Of a stretch of DNA of 64,000 nucleotides, positions 9,517 to 17,823 are shown in pieces. The notes beneath the pieces are model-generated. The model worked only from the letters and a program-made list of their open reading frames with translations, did not search any database and was not told where the DNA came from. Every line of letters starts with the position of its first letter. Position 1 is the first letter of the stretch. Origin of the DNA: Ilyomonas sp965247435 (GTDB lineage: Bacteria > Bacteroidota > Bacteroidia > Chitinophagales > Chitinophagaceae); assembly GCA_965247435.1 (NCBI GenBank), contig OZ252019.1:5580001-5644000 (forward strand), written 5' to 3'. The translations under genes were made by a program, and so were the position numbers.

Positions 9517-10668
9517 TTAGTTGCTGATTGCCACTGCCTGGTGCAGCACACTATCCAGGGATATGTTTTGCGGTGTAATTACGGCACCATCACGCAAACG
9601 CTGCAGCCCGCTATATACAATGGTTTCACCGTTTGCAACGCCGTTGGTTACAATGTAGTTGCTTTCGCTTTTGCCCGTAATGGTAATTTGTTTGCTTACT
9701 ACTTTGTTGCTATCGCTTAACGCAAATACATATACTTTATCCTGCAGCTCGTAAGTAGCCTGTTGCGGCACCAGCAATTTATTTTCCTGGAGGAAAGGAA
9801 TACGTATCCTGCCGGTAATGCCGGAACGCAATAACTTTTCAGCGTTAGGAAATACTGCTCTGAAGCTAATGCTGCCGGAGTTGTGGTCAAACTGACCTTC
9901 CACCAATTCTACTTTACCCTTGCTGTTGTAAATGCTGTTATCAGCAAGCTGGAGGTCAACCGAAGGAATATTCCGGATTTTTTCTTCCGCTGTTTTACCA
10001 GGCACATTGGCAAAGAAGGTAAAGAAGTCTGCCTCGCTCATAGAAAAATAAGCATGCATTTTATCTATTGAACTTACTACAGTGAGCGGATCAGTTTCGC
10101 CCCTGCCAACAAGGCTGCCCTGTTTATAATTGATGTGACCAACATAGCCGCTTACCGGTGCAGCAATCAGTGTAAAACCCAATGTAATATCAGCGCTGTT
10201 TTTGCCGGAAACTGCCTGCGTGTAAGCAGCCTGTGCCTGGTGAAGATTGGCCTGGGCAGTTTTTAACTGCACTTCAGCAATCACTTTATTATCTATCAAA
10301 GGTTGCAGCCGGTCCACTTCTACCTGTGTTTTTTCTACGGCCGCTTTTGCTGCCTGAATGTTGGCAGCCGCAGTGGTGCTAAACTGGCTGTATTCTTTAC
10401 TGTTGATGCGAAAGAGCGGCTGTCCTTTTGTAACCCAGGCGCCGTCTTCCACATATATTTTTTCCAGGTAACCGCTTACCTGCGGACGGATCTCTACATT
10501 TTCGGTTCCCTGGACTGTAGCCGGGTATTCCTGCCAGGTAGTAGCAGAGCCGGTATTTAATTTTACAACGGGTAGTAATGGTGGAGGTGGGGGCGCCTGT
10601 AAATTACTGGCTTTGCCGGCGCAGCCAGCAAGAAAAAGTAGTGCTGCGTATAAGAAGTAGTTTTTCAT
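9517..10668 (-). CDS. RND efflux periplasmic adaptor lipoprotein (AcrA/MexA family)
   Basis: Membrane fusion protein linking the pump to the outer membrane channel. I chose the ATG at 10668, which gives 383 aa starting with a lipoprotein signal (MKNYFLYAALLFLAGCAGK); a longer frame to 10728 would bury this signal. Features in order: Pro-rich segment APPPPPLLPVVKL, lipoyl half-motif RPQVSGYLEKIYVEDGAWV, a helical hairpin (AAKAAVEKTQVEVDRLQ to AQANLHQAQAAYTQAVSG), the second lipoyl half IAAPVSGYVGHI, a beta-barrel and a membrane-proximal domain. It is first of the three operon genes. A frameshifted copy of its first 60-80 codons lies just upstream (10761-11007). Confidence 0.93.
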   Translation of the reverse strand: MKNYFLYAALLFLAGCAGKASNLQAPPPPPLLPVVKLNTGSATTWQEYPATVQGTENVEIRPQVSGYLEKIYVEDGAWVTKGQPLFRINSKEYSQFSTTAAANIQAAKAAVEKTQVEVDRLQPLIDNKVIAEVQLKTAQANLHQAQAAYTQAVSGKNSADITLGFTLIAAPVSGYVGHINYKQGSLVGRGETDPLTVVSSIDKMHAYFSMSEADFFTFFANVPGKTAEEKIRNIPSVDLQLADNSIYNSKGKVELVEGQFDHNSGSISFRAVFPNAEKLLRSGITGRIRIPFLQENKLLVPQQATYELQDKVYVFALSDSNKVVSKQITITGKSESNYIVTNGVANGETIVYSGLQRLRDGAVITPQNISLDSVLHQAVAISN

Positions 10669-10760
10669 ACTGTTATTCAATTTGGTAGTTAAGGAAAATG
10701 ATTTTGCGGAGGTTAAAAATGATGACATAGAAATTGAATTGGTTTATAAAATGTTATGAG

Positions 10761-11007
10761 TTAGATAATCAGGTTGCCACTACAGGCAGCTTGCTTTCGT
10801 CTGGAAATTTTTTGAAAAAGCCGTCTATTGCGGATGTATATAAGTGCCGGTCTTAACGGTTTCAGGTTGTTCCTGCAGTTTAACAACACCGCGCGTATCT
10901 GATTGTAAAGCAGTAACAGGTGATGGCGGGGGCGCCTGCGTGTAAACATGGTTGCCTGCCCAGGCAACTAAACAAAGAAATACGAGGTAAAGCGGATAAT
11001 TTTTCAT
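10761..11007 (-). pseudogene. Decayed duplicate of the adaptor gene 5' end
   Basis: A 60-codon frame starting at 11007 aligns along its length with the intact adaptor. Both begin MKNY-LY, both carry a Gln-Ala-Pro-Pro-Pro segment at the same spacing, both share a Q-E-x-P-x-T-V segment, and the copy ends GTYIHPQ where the adaptor has ENVEIRPQ. The lipobox Cys is replaced by Trp (AWAGN versus GCAGK), so it could not be lipidated. After the stop, one base is missing relative to the adaptor and similarity continues briefly in the next frame (RRLFQKI versus GYLEKI). It lies between tetR and the intact operon, with its start 11 bp from a TetR operator. I read it as the remnant of a duplicated or replaced efflux operon; a functional short peptide is less likely. 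Confidence 0.7.
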
Positions 11008-11017
11008 AATTAGATTA

Positions 11018-11032
11018 TTTAACAGTGTTAAA
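11018..11032. promoter_or_regulatory. TetR operator copy 1
   Basis: TTTAACAGTGTTAAA is a perfect 6-3-6 palindrome. It shares the core TAAC-N3-GTTA with two other copies around tetR (11111-11125 and 11781-11795), and the preceding TTAGATTAT also recurs at copy 2. It lies directly upstream of the adaptor remnant, in the presumed leader of the efflux operon. Confidence 0.65.
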
Positions 11033-11110
11033 TGGTGAGTTTAAAAAAAACAGTTTCCAAACTGCTGTATCTGAGTACTTTATTATTTAAAATATAACAA
11101 TATTAGATTA

Positions 11111-11125
11111 TCTAACGCCGTTAAC
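11111..11125. promoter_or_regulatory. TetR operator copy 2
   Basis: TCTAACGCCGTTAAC contains TAAC-GCC-GTTA and is preceded by TTAGATTA, which makes an overlapping palindrome TTAGATTATCTAA. It lies just 3' of the tetR stop codon, in the gap between tetR and the efflux genes, a natural place to repress the operon promoter. Confidence 0.6.
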
Positions 11126-11139
11126 CATTGAGCAAAAAA

Positions 11140-11760
11140 TTATCTGCTGATAGAGCTGATAATTCCTTCCAAGGCGTCTTTTAATACTTGCTTATTTAGA
11201 TCTTTAAACCGATGTAGCTCGCTGTCGCCTGTTGCTTGCTGCCTTGTCATGTTAATTGATATCAATCCATGTACTACCGACCAAAATGTGTAGTACTTGG
11301 TATCTATGTATTCTTCTGTTCTCTTATCTGCCGGTACTATTTCTTCAATCTTATCCCACAGTAAATTACTTGCCCGCTGCACTTCAGCGCACGCGTTTTC
11401 AGCACAACAATTCGCTTCTATTCCAGACATGATCTGGTATAATTCCTTTTCTTTAAAAGCAAAATTCCAGTAGGCCATCCACATAGCTTCCAATTGCTCC
11501 GGCGGGTTAGTGAACTTACTGCTAGCCTCTTCTATCTGGTTAGCCAGTTTTATGTAACCAATACGGGTAAGTTCTTTTAGCAAAGCGTCTTTGTTACCAA
11601 AATATTCGTAGATAATGGGCGCAGTATAGTCTATCTTATCGGCAATTTTACGCATACTTAAAGCTGCCCATCCTTCTTCCTTCACTATCTCGAGAGAAGC
11701 TGCAAGGATATTGCATCTGGTATCATCTTTCAATTTTTGTATGCGGTCTTTGCTTGCCAT
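11140..11760 (-). CDS. TetR/AcrR family repressor of the efflux operon
   Basis: Transcriptional repressor of 206 aa. The N-terminal helix-turn-helix is typical: ILAASLEIVKEEGWAALSMR, then KIADKIDYTAPIIYEYFGNKDALLKEL at about residues 40-66. The C-terminal two-thirds is a ligand-binding and dimer domain with a WxxxHGLISINMTR-like helix near the end and a Cys cluster (NCCAENAC) in the middle. It is transcribed in the same direction as the downstream efflux operon. Operator-like palindromes lie both upstream of its own start and downstream of its stop, which implies autoregulation plus control of the pump genes. Binding of a pump substrate would be expected to release repression; the ligand is not known. 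Confidence 0.92.
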   Translation of the reverse strand: MASKDRIQKLKDDTRCNILAASLEIVKEEGWAALSMRKIADKIDYTAPIIYEYFGNKDALLKELTRIGYIKLANQIEEASSKFTNPPEQLEAMWMAYWNFAFKEKELYQIMSGIEANCCAENACAEVQRASNLLWDKIEEIVPADKRTEEYIDTKYYTFWSVVHGLISINMTRQQATGDSELHRFKDLNKQVLKDALEGIISSISR

Positions 11761-11780
11761 TTTTTATTGGTGTAAAATAA

Positions 11781-11795
11781 TCTAACACCGTTAAA
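11781..11795. promoter_or_regulatory. TetR operator copy 3 (autoregulatory)
   Basis: TCTAACACCGTTAAA has the same TAAC-N3-GTTA core as the two copies downstream of tetR. It lies 21 bp upstream of the tetR start and directly abuts the -7 box of the tetR promoter, so binding would block transcription start. Confidence 0.65.
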
Positions 11796-11828
11796 CAAAG
11801 GTACTATCAAAATGTTTGAACCAGCAAA
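11796..11828 (-). promoter_or_regulatory. Promoter of tetR, consensus Bacteroidota type
   Basis: On the minus strand TTTG (11825-11828) is followed after exactly 21 nt by TACCTTTG (11796-11803), a full match to TTTG-N19-21-TAnnTTTG. The TetR operator follows immediately downstream. This is the best promoter match I found in the window and supports the phylum assignment. Confidence 0.7.
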
Positions 11829-11947
11829 TCTTTTTTGTGAAAAAATTTGTTAAGAAGAAAAATGTATGGTAATGAAAAAACGCAAACAACCTTTAGAAGT
11901 ACAATATACCAAGCTCTTTATAAAAACAGCTACCAAGTGATTGTGAT

Positions 11948-12409
11948 ATGCAAGAGCGATTTAAAGCAATATTATTTTATAAGAAACAAAGGATAATTGC
12001 GGGAGATACTTATTTCATTTACACTGCTTTTGCCCTGTCCGATTATACAATAAGAGTAGTTAGGAGTAAAATTTTAATACGCAAACATAACCACGTGTTT
12101 CCGATTACCTATATTTTCATGCGCCTTATCAACTTTACACATTTCATTTGGCCCCAACAAAAAATAGTATTTGGTGCTTACGGCAAATTTGAAGAAGTAA
12201 GCATTGCCTTGCTGCAGCCAGACGGGGAAATATTGATCGGCGGTAATAATTATGACGAAACCTTTTACTATCCTTCCAACAGTGTACTTCGTGTATTTAG
12301 TCCTTACACAGGTTGGCTTAGAATCAACTATTTTACGGACTTAAAAGAACAGAGCATTCAGAAGTATTTACAGCATGGCGTCGGCTTCAGGAAGCTGTAC
12401 TGGAAGTAA
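11948..12409 (+). CDS. Hypothetical protein, possible Delta-60 repeat fragment
   Basis: Open frame of 153 aa that I cannot assign. The N-terminal third is basic and hydrophobic (RKHNHVFPITYIFMRLINF). The C-terminal half looks like a real protein: KIVFGAYGKFEEVSIALLQ followed by PDGEILIGGNNYDETF. The piece LLQPDGEILIGGN resembles the beta strand of Delta-60/DUF5122 beta-propeller repeats, but only one is present. There is no clear ribosome binding site and no signal peptide. It is divergent from tetR and stands alone next to another gene remnant (12544-12855). It may be a fragment of a larger lost gene. Confidence 0.4.
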   Translation: MQERFKAILFYKKQRIIAGDTYFIYTAFALSDYTIRVVRSKILIRKHNHVFPITYIFMRLINFTHFIWPQQKIVFGAYGKFEEVSIALLQPDGEILIGGNNYDETFYYPSNSVLRVFSPYTGWLRINYFTDLKEQSIQKYLQHGVGFRKLYWK

Positions 12410-12543
12410 GGCATCAGCCGCACGACGATTTGCAAATCGGTTACCAACTATCAAAGCATCCATAACTTGCCGCCCACAGAAAAGAAAAATGCTGTTCTTT
12501 AGGTGGCAAATATTACTTATAAACACCTTAAAGAAAGAGTTGC

Positions 12544-12855
12544 TTACATGTTTCTGATTACCAATGCCTGCAGTTTGTTTTCTCCGATTTGTTTGCTTCT
12601 AAGTGCTGTTTCAATTTCTTCAAGATTTTTTGGGTCAAAGTCAGGCTTAAAAGTGTTCTTTACAAGAGAAAGAATATGTCCCATCTTTAAGTGTACAGCC
12701 AACTTAAGAATGTTTTCTGCCAAGCAAAATATTCGATGTAATTCTATGTTAAGCTTTTGATGAACACTATACCTAACTGGTAAATAATCTTTTATTCTTG
12801 AAAGCTTTCTATTTCGGTATGCTGGCGGAATGGCAATTTCAGTGTTATTATAATA
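12544..12855 (-). pseudogene. Gene remnant, conserved-looking 3' part without a start
   Basis: A minus-strand frame open for about 103 codons reads like a genuine soluble helical protein, with AIPPAYRNRKLSRIKDYLPV, then YSVHQKLNIELHRIFCLAEN, then PKNLEEIETALRSKQIGEN and the end LQALVIRNM. No ATG lies near its 5' end; a stop codon at 12856-12858 precedes it. An ATG at 12875 in another frame (MDLSVYNI) would connect through a frameshift. I do not recognise the family. The even codon texture and long Leu/Glu-rich helices argue it is or was a real gene rather than a chance frame. Confidence 0.45.
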
Positions 12856-13036
12856 TTATAAACGGATAAATCCATTAAGGATAAGTAGCTGGTTGCTCTG
12901 TAGCCACCGTTTAAATGATGAGCTATAAAAAACAATGAATGCAACCATAATCGTTTCAATGGTTTACTTCACTCCATGTTCAAAACAGCAGCAACAAAAC
13001 ACTAATCAGCTTCCGCAGTTTTTAATTAAAATTTTA

Positions 13037-13720
13037 TTATAAAATATCTTTCAACACCTTCCACACATTCTCCACAACAATCAGGTAGCCGGCTGCCGTT
13101 GGATGAATGCCGTCTTCCTGGTTCAGCCGCGGGTCTCCGCCGACGCCTTCCAGTAAAAAAGGAATAAGCGTCATATTGTTTTTTGTTGCCAGTTCCGGAT
13201 ACAGGTTTTTAAATTCCGTTGCGTATGCCTGCCCCATATTCGGTGGTATCTGCATACCGGCCAGTACCAGTCTGACCTTCGGATATTTGCTTTTTACTTT
13301 ATCAATGATAGCCTGCAGATTTTTTCTTGTGCCCGTGAGCGCTACGCCCCGCAAGCCATCATTCGCACCTAACTCCAGCACAAAAACATCTATCGGCTGT
13401 TGCTTCAGTACAAAATCAATACGTTGGTTGCCGCCGGCCGCCGTTTCGCCGCTCACGCCGCCATTGATTACTTTATATGGCAGGCGCATCGAATCAATTT
13501 TAAGCTGGATGAGTGCCGGGAAAGCCTCGTCCGGTTCTACGCCGTAGCCAGCCGTTAAGCTATTGCCAAAGCACAGGATCGTTTTTGTGGCAACAACAGG
13601 AGCAGTGGTTTTGCTCGTATCTGCGGCTGATTGTTTATTACCGGAGGTTGTATTGCCATTGCCGCACCCGGCGAAGAAGTACGTGAAAGCAACCATAAAA
13701 AAGAGGGCCGTTTTGTTCAT
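13037..13720 (-). CDS. tesA: Arylesterase / lysophospholipase, SGNH hydrolase (TesA-like)
   Basis: SGNH/GDSL esterase of 227 aa. The lipoprotein-type signal has its Cys in FFAGCGNGN near residue 19, followed by a Ser/Thr-rich linker. Block I is CFGNSLTAGYG (nucleophile Ser), block II has the Gly in NGGVSGETAAGG, block III is ELGANDGLRG, and block V is DGIHPTAAGY with catalytic Asp and His, so all SGNH residues are present. Expected activity is hydrolysis of short acyl or aryl esters or lysophospholipids in the periplasm. It is divergent from an ABC ATPase of the YbbA type 92 bp away, followed by a YbbP-type permease; this tesA-ybbA-ybbP neighbourhood is conserved in many bacteria. Confidence 0.9.
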   Translation of the reverse strand: MNKTALFFMVAFTYFFAGCGNGNTTSGNKQSAADTSKTTAPVVATKTILCFGNSLTAGYGVEPDEAFPALIQLKIDSMRLPYKVINGGVSGETAAGGNQRIDFVLKQQPIDVFVLELGANDGLRGVALTGTRKNLQAIIDKVKSKYPKVRLVLAGMQIPPNMGQAYATEFKNLYPELATKNNMTLIPFLLEGVGGDPRLNQEDGIHPTAAGYLIVVENVWKVLKDIL

Positions 13721-13812
13721 AGGAAAGTTTATGCTATTGTAACAAATCCTTTTATCTTATTCCAGTACATTTAACGCAGTAACGGAAAGAGAGCAAATTA
13801 ATTAAAACAGGA

Positions 13813-14505
13813 ATGGCAACGATACTTTCAGTAAAAAACGTAAGCAAAACCTACAGAAGCGGCGACCGCACTTTAACGGTGTTAGACAACATTTTATTTG
13901 TTGTGGAAGAAGGTGCTACACTGGCCATCGTAGGTCCGTCCGGCAGCGGCAAAACCACATTGTTGGGTTTGTGCGCGGGGCTGGACCGGGCTTCTTCCGG
14001 AACGGTAGAGTTGCAAGGCATTGTCCTGGATAAGCTGAGCGAAGACAAGCGGGCGCAGGTGCGCAACAGGCATGTAGGCTTTATCTTCCAGAACTTTCAA
14101 CTGCTGCCTACGCTCACGGCACTGGAAAACGTGATGGTGCCGCTGGAGCTGCGCGGCGAAAAGAATATTAAGCGAAGATCAATGGAGCTGCTGAATAAGG
14201 TAGGGCTTGCAGACCGCGGCCATCATTACCCGGCACAGTTGAGCGGCGGCGAACAGCAGCGCGTGTCTTTGGCGAGGGCATTCTCCAACAGCCCGTCTAT
14301 CTTATTTGCCGATGAGCCAACGGGCAATTTGGATGCAGAGACAAGTGAAAAAATAGTGAACCTTTTGTTTGAACTGAATACGGCAGCAGGCACCACCTTA
14401 ATACTGGTTACGCATGATATGGAGCTTGCTGCTAAAACCGGCAGGATTATCCGTATTAGGGGCGGGAAGATTGCTGCAGATGAGTTGGTGGCACAGGCGG
14501 TATAA
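13813..14505 (+). CDS. ybbA: ABC transporter ATP-binding protein (YbbA/LolD type)
   Basis: ABC ATPase of 230 aa from the LolD/MacB/YbbA branch. Walker A is GPSGSGKTTLLGLCAGL (residues about 40-56), the Q-loop region is FIFQNFQLLPTLTALENV, the signature is LSGGEQQRVSLARAF, Walker B is ILFADEPTGNLD and the H-loop is LILVTHDMELA. The FIFQNFQLLPTL segment is characteristic of this branch, which works with FtsX-like permeases rather than classic importers. It is divergent from the TesA-like esterase and precedes the FtsX-domain permease at 15241. The 735-bp gap to that permease is unusually long for an operon pair and contains a repeat element and several A/T-tract palindromes. Confidence 0.95.
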   Translation: MATILSVKNVSKTYRSGDRTLTVLDNILFVVEEGATLAIVGPSGSGKTTLLGLCAGLDRASSGTVELQGIVLDKLSEDKRAQVRNRHVGFIFQNFQLLPTLTALENVMVPLELRGEKNIKRRSMELLNKVGLADRGHHYPAQLSGGEQQRVSLARAFSNSPSILFADEPTGNLDAETSEKIVNLLFELNTAAGTTLILVTHDMELAAKTGRIIRIRGGKIAADELVAQAV

Positions 14506-14574
14506 ATGGTTATTGGCATTTTATTTTATAAGTACATGGTCAACATTAAACAGACTCAAATTAGTAATATTGTT

Positions 14575-14716
14575 CGCTAAATTCTTCGCTGCAATGAAGC
14601 ATTATTGCTGCTGAATTCACAGCAATGCAAAAGTTACATCGCAGCGTTGCAGGAAAACGTGGGGTATATTGTTTTCGGGTGGCTTTTTTCGTTCTTTTTT
14701 TCTACAAAAAAAGAAT
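14575..14716 (+). repeat. 142-nt dispersed repeat, copy A
   Basis: This copy aligns over 142 nt with 23917-24058 at roughly three-quarters identity by eye. Shared blocks are CGCTAAATTCTTCGCT, TTCACAGCA, CAAAAG-TACATC, AGGAAAACGTG, GTATAT-GTTTTC and a final T-run/A-run palindrome. Two stem-loops are visible: TGCTG/CAGCA around GAATTCA, and GAAAAC/GTTTTC. It sits between ybbA and ybbP. The rest of 14506-15240 has no gene I can support. Confidence 0.65.
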
Positions 14717-14948
14717 AGTAAACTATAAAAATTCAACTATAAATATTTTTGACGCTTTGCTTAGAACTATCACAAACACTTTTATATAGGCAAGCGTATA
14801 TCGGTTACAGGGAGCCTGCACTAGGTATTGTGTGAGTGATTGCTTACAGCAATTTGTTGTCTTTCTTTTTTCTTTTGAAAAAAAAAAGAAACAAACCCTA
14901 TCTACCGACCGGCAGGCAGGAAAGATGGAGGAAAACAGGTTCGCTCTG

Positions 14949-14967
14949 CCCCGCCAAACAGGCGGGG
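14949..14967. repeat. GC-rich hairpin CCCCGCC/GGCGGGG
   Basis: A 7-bp perfect stem with a 5-nt loop follows an A/T-tract palindrome (TTTCTTTTTT...AAAAAAGAAA at about 14861-14891). It lies in the ybbA-ybbP gap. Role unknown; it could attenuate transcription into ybbP. Confidence 0.4.
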
Positions 14968-15240
14968 CCTCCACTTATTCTAAGATGGATTTATGTGGTT
15001 GTGTGCATGTTTTGGTTAATAAGAGAAATTATAAAAAAATTTATGAAAGCGCTCTTTATTTCTTAGCTGGCTTTATACGAAGCAAACGCTATCGGTCGTG
15101 TTTTCATTTTCTAAAAAATGAATAAAGGCGGCACAGTAATAAATCTAAAAGAAGCTACTTGCGGATAAATAATATAGAACAGATTATTTTTTATCCTTCG
15201 TGACTTTGTGTTTTCGTGGCTCCGACAATTGTAATAATAA

Positions 15241-17784
15241 ATGTATCAACAGAAAGGATTAAATATCGGTTGGCTGGTGAAGATGGCCTGGCGCGACAGC
15301 CGGAGAAACCGGTCGCGCTTATTGCTTTTTATCTCCGCGATTGTACTGGGCATCGCTGCTTTGGTGGCTATCTATTCCTTGTCCGACGATCTGAACCGGG
15401 AAACAGATGCACAGGCCGCCACGCTCATCGGCGCCGACCTGGACATCAGCAACAGCAAGCCTTTTTCCAAGCCGCTGCTAACACTCATTGATTCTCTCGG
15501 CGACCGGCGCTCGGAGGAAAAGCGCTTTTCTTCCATGGTGTATTTCTCAAAAACCGGCAGCACCCGCATTATAGAAGTGCGGGCGCTGGGTGGCGACTTT
15601 CCCTATTACGGCAAGCTGGAAACAATACCTGCGGCGGCCCAAAAGGATTTTAGAAAAGGGCAGCAGGCTTTGGTTGATCAAACCCTGATGTTACAGTTTG
15701 GTGCGAAGGTTGGCGATTCGATACATATCGGCGATGCAGGCTTTGTAATTGCCGGCACGTTAACCGGAGCGCCGGGGCAGGCGGGCATTCAATCAGCCGT
15801 TGCGCCGATGGTGTATATACCTATTGAAACATTGCCGCAAACAGGACTGGTGCAGAAGGGCAGCCGCATCAATTACCGGTACCACATTAAATGGGACAAC
15901 CCGGTGGTTATGAAAAGGGTAGAAGACCGGATTAAAAAACCGTTTGACCTCGAAGGCGTAAACTGGAGTACTATTGAAAGTCAGAAACAAAATACAGCCC
16001 GCTCTTTTCGCGACCTTACCCGTTTTCTTTCGCTGGTAGGTTTTATCGCTTTACTGCTGGGCTGTATCGGCGTAGCCAGCGCCATACAGATTTATATCCG
16101 CGAGAAGATTACTACCATCGCGGTGTTGCGCTGCCTCGGCACTACGGCTTTGCAGGCGTTTCTTATTTACCTGGTACAAATTATTGCCGTAGGTATTGCC
16201 GGTTCGCTTATCGGCGCAGCGTTGGGTACAGGCATTCAGCAGTTACTGCCACAGGTTTTGCAAACACTGCTGCCCATCCATATTTCAACGGAAGTATCAT
16301 GGCCTGCCATTGTGCAGGGTGTGGTAACAGGCGTTGTGGTTGCCGTATTATTCGCCCTGCTACCGCTCGTTTCTATCCGGAAGATTTCTCCGCTCCATAC
16401 TTTGCGGGTGTCGTTCCAGCCGGTTAGCGGGGCAAAGGATCCGCTTAAATGGCTGGTGTATCTGCTCGTTCTCCTTTTTGTAGTGGTATTTGCATACCTG
16501 CAATTAGGTACGTGGCAGCAGGCGGCCGTATTTACCGGCGGGCTGGCAGTTGCACTGTTCATCTTAACCGGCATTGCCGCTTTACTCATGTGGACCGTCC
16601 GGCGCTTCTTTCCCGCTTCCCGGAGCTACCTCCTGCGCCAGGGCATTGCCAACCTGTACCGGCCAAATAACCAGACCGGGATATTAATCGTATCCATCGG
16701 GTTGGGCACAGCGCTCATTTGCACTTTATTGTTTATTCAAACGATGTTACTGGCCCGCGTGTCGGTAACTGCCAGCGGCAACCAGCCCAATATGGTGGTG
16801 TTCGATATTCAAACTGCGCAAAAAGATTCCGTGCTGGCATTGGCCAAAAGGCAAGGCTTGCCGGTAACCGGAACCGTACCCATTGTTACGATGCGCCTCG
16901 AAGCCATCAATAGCATTACGCCGGCCCGTTTACGTACCGATAGCACCCTTCCGGTGCAGGGCTGGGTGTTTGGAAGAGAGTACCGGGTAACCTTTCGGGA
17001 TAGCCTCATCTCTTCAGAGAAAATAACGACGGGTACATGGACAGGCCGTGCAAACGAAGGCAGCCTTATCCCTGTTTCGGTGGAAGCCCGGTTTGCGGGA
17101 AGCAATGGCATAAAAGTGGGCGATACAATGCACTTTAATGTGCAGGGCGCCCTCATGACAACGATAGTGGGCAGCCTGCGCACGGTTGACTGGAACCGGT
17201 TGCAGACGAATTTTATTATTGTATTTCCTGCCGGTGTGCTGGAAGGGGCACCGCAGTTTCATGTGTTGCTCACGCGGGTTGCTTCGCCGGCGGCCTCTGC
17301 CCGTTTTCAGCAGGCGCTGGTTAAGCAGTTTCCAAATGTGTCTGTTATAGATCTTGCGCTGGTATTGGGCATCCTGAAAGAGCTGATGGGTAAGATCGGA
17401 TTCATCATCCGCTTTATGGCTGCCTTCAGTATGATGACGGGCCTGGTGGTATTGATTGCTTCGGTGTTAATCTCCAAATACCAGCGCATGCAGGAGAATG
17501 TATTGCTGCGAACATTGGGCGCTAAAAGCAAACAGATATTTATCATTACCGCGCTGGAGTATTTTATATTGGGTGCGATGGCAGCGGCCACCGGTATCTT
17601 GCTGGCAATGGCCGGAAGCTGGGCGCTGGCTAAATATACGTTTGAGACTACTTTTGCGCCTCCCGTTCTGCCGCTGCTGCTCATCTTTCTTTCCATTTGT
17701 ATCTTAACGGTGGTGATTGGCGTATTTAACAGCCGCTCTGCGCTCAACAGGCCGCCGCTGGAGATTTTGCGGGTGGAGGTGTGA
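15241..17784 (+). CDS. ybbP: FtsX-domain ABC permease (YbbP type)
   Basis: Large permease of 847 aa, the usual size of YbbP. The first span follows MAWRDSRRNRSRLLLFISAI, typical of FtsX-type permeases. A periplasmic domain precedes the first FtsX triple-span block (FLSLVGFIALLLGCIGVASA, then a QIIAVGIAGSLIGAALGTG segment). A middle pair of spans near residue 405-445 and a second periplasmic region follow. A C-terminal FtsX block ends with YFILGAMAAATGILLAM and VVIGVFNSRSALNRPPLEILR. It should pair with the YbbA-type ATPase upstream. The family is proposed to extract lipids or lipoproteins or to export small molecules, but its substrate is not established. A long gap with repeats separates it from its ATPase. 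Confidence 0.92.
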   Translation: MYQQKGLNIGWLVKMAWRDSRRNRSRLLLFISAIVLGIAALVAIYSLSDDLNRETDAQAATLIGADLDISNSKPFSKPLLTLIDSLGDRRSEEKRFSSMVYFSKTGSTRIIEVRALGGDFPYYGKLETIPAAAQKDFRKGQQALVDQTLMLQFGAKVGDSIHIGDAGFVIAGTLTGAPGQAGIQSAVAPMVYIPIETLPQTGLVQKGSRINYRYHIKWDNPVVMKRVEDRIKKPFDLEGVNWSTIESQKQNTARSFRDLTRFLSLVGFIALLLGCIGVASAIQIYIREKITTIAVLRCLGTTALQAFLIYLVQIIAVGIAGSLIGAALGTGIQQLLPQVLQTLLPIHISTEVSWPAIVQGVVTGVVVAVLFALLPLVSIRKISPLHTLRVSFQPVSGAKDPLKWLVYLLVLLFVVVFAYLQLGTWQQAAVFTGGLAVALFILTGIAALLMWTVRRFFPASRSYLLRQGIANLYRPNNQTGILIVSIGLGTALICTLLFIQTMLLARVSVTASGNQPNMVVFDIQTAQKDSVLALAKRQGLPVTGTVPIVTMRLEAINSITPARLRTDSTLPVQGWVFGREYRVTFRDSLISSEKITTGTWTGRANEGSLIPVSVEARFAGSNGIKVGDTMHFNVQGALMTTIVGSLRTVDWNRLQTNFIIVFPAGVLEGAPQFHVLLTRVASPAASARFQQALVKQFPNVSVIDLALVLGILKELMGKIGFIIRFMAAFSMMTGLVVLIASVLISKYQRMQENVLLRTLGAKSKQIFIITALEYFILGAMAAATGILLAMAGSWALAKYTFETTFAPPVLPLLLIFLSICILTVVIGVFNSRSALNRPPLEILRVEV

Positions 17785-17823
17785 GGGTAATAACTACTAT
17801 GTATTGCGTTCCAGCGTTATTAT

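Noticed and set aside
14832..15125. Overlapping ORFs of 76-97 aa in the ybbA-ybbP gap
   Set aside because: They translate A/T-runs and the CCCCGCC hairpin; several frames are open at once, which points to non-coding sequence.
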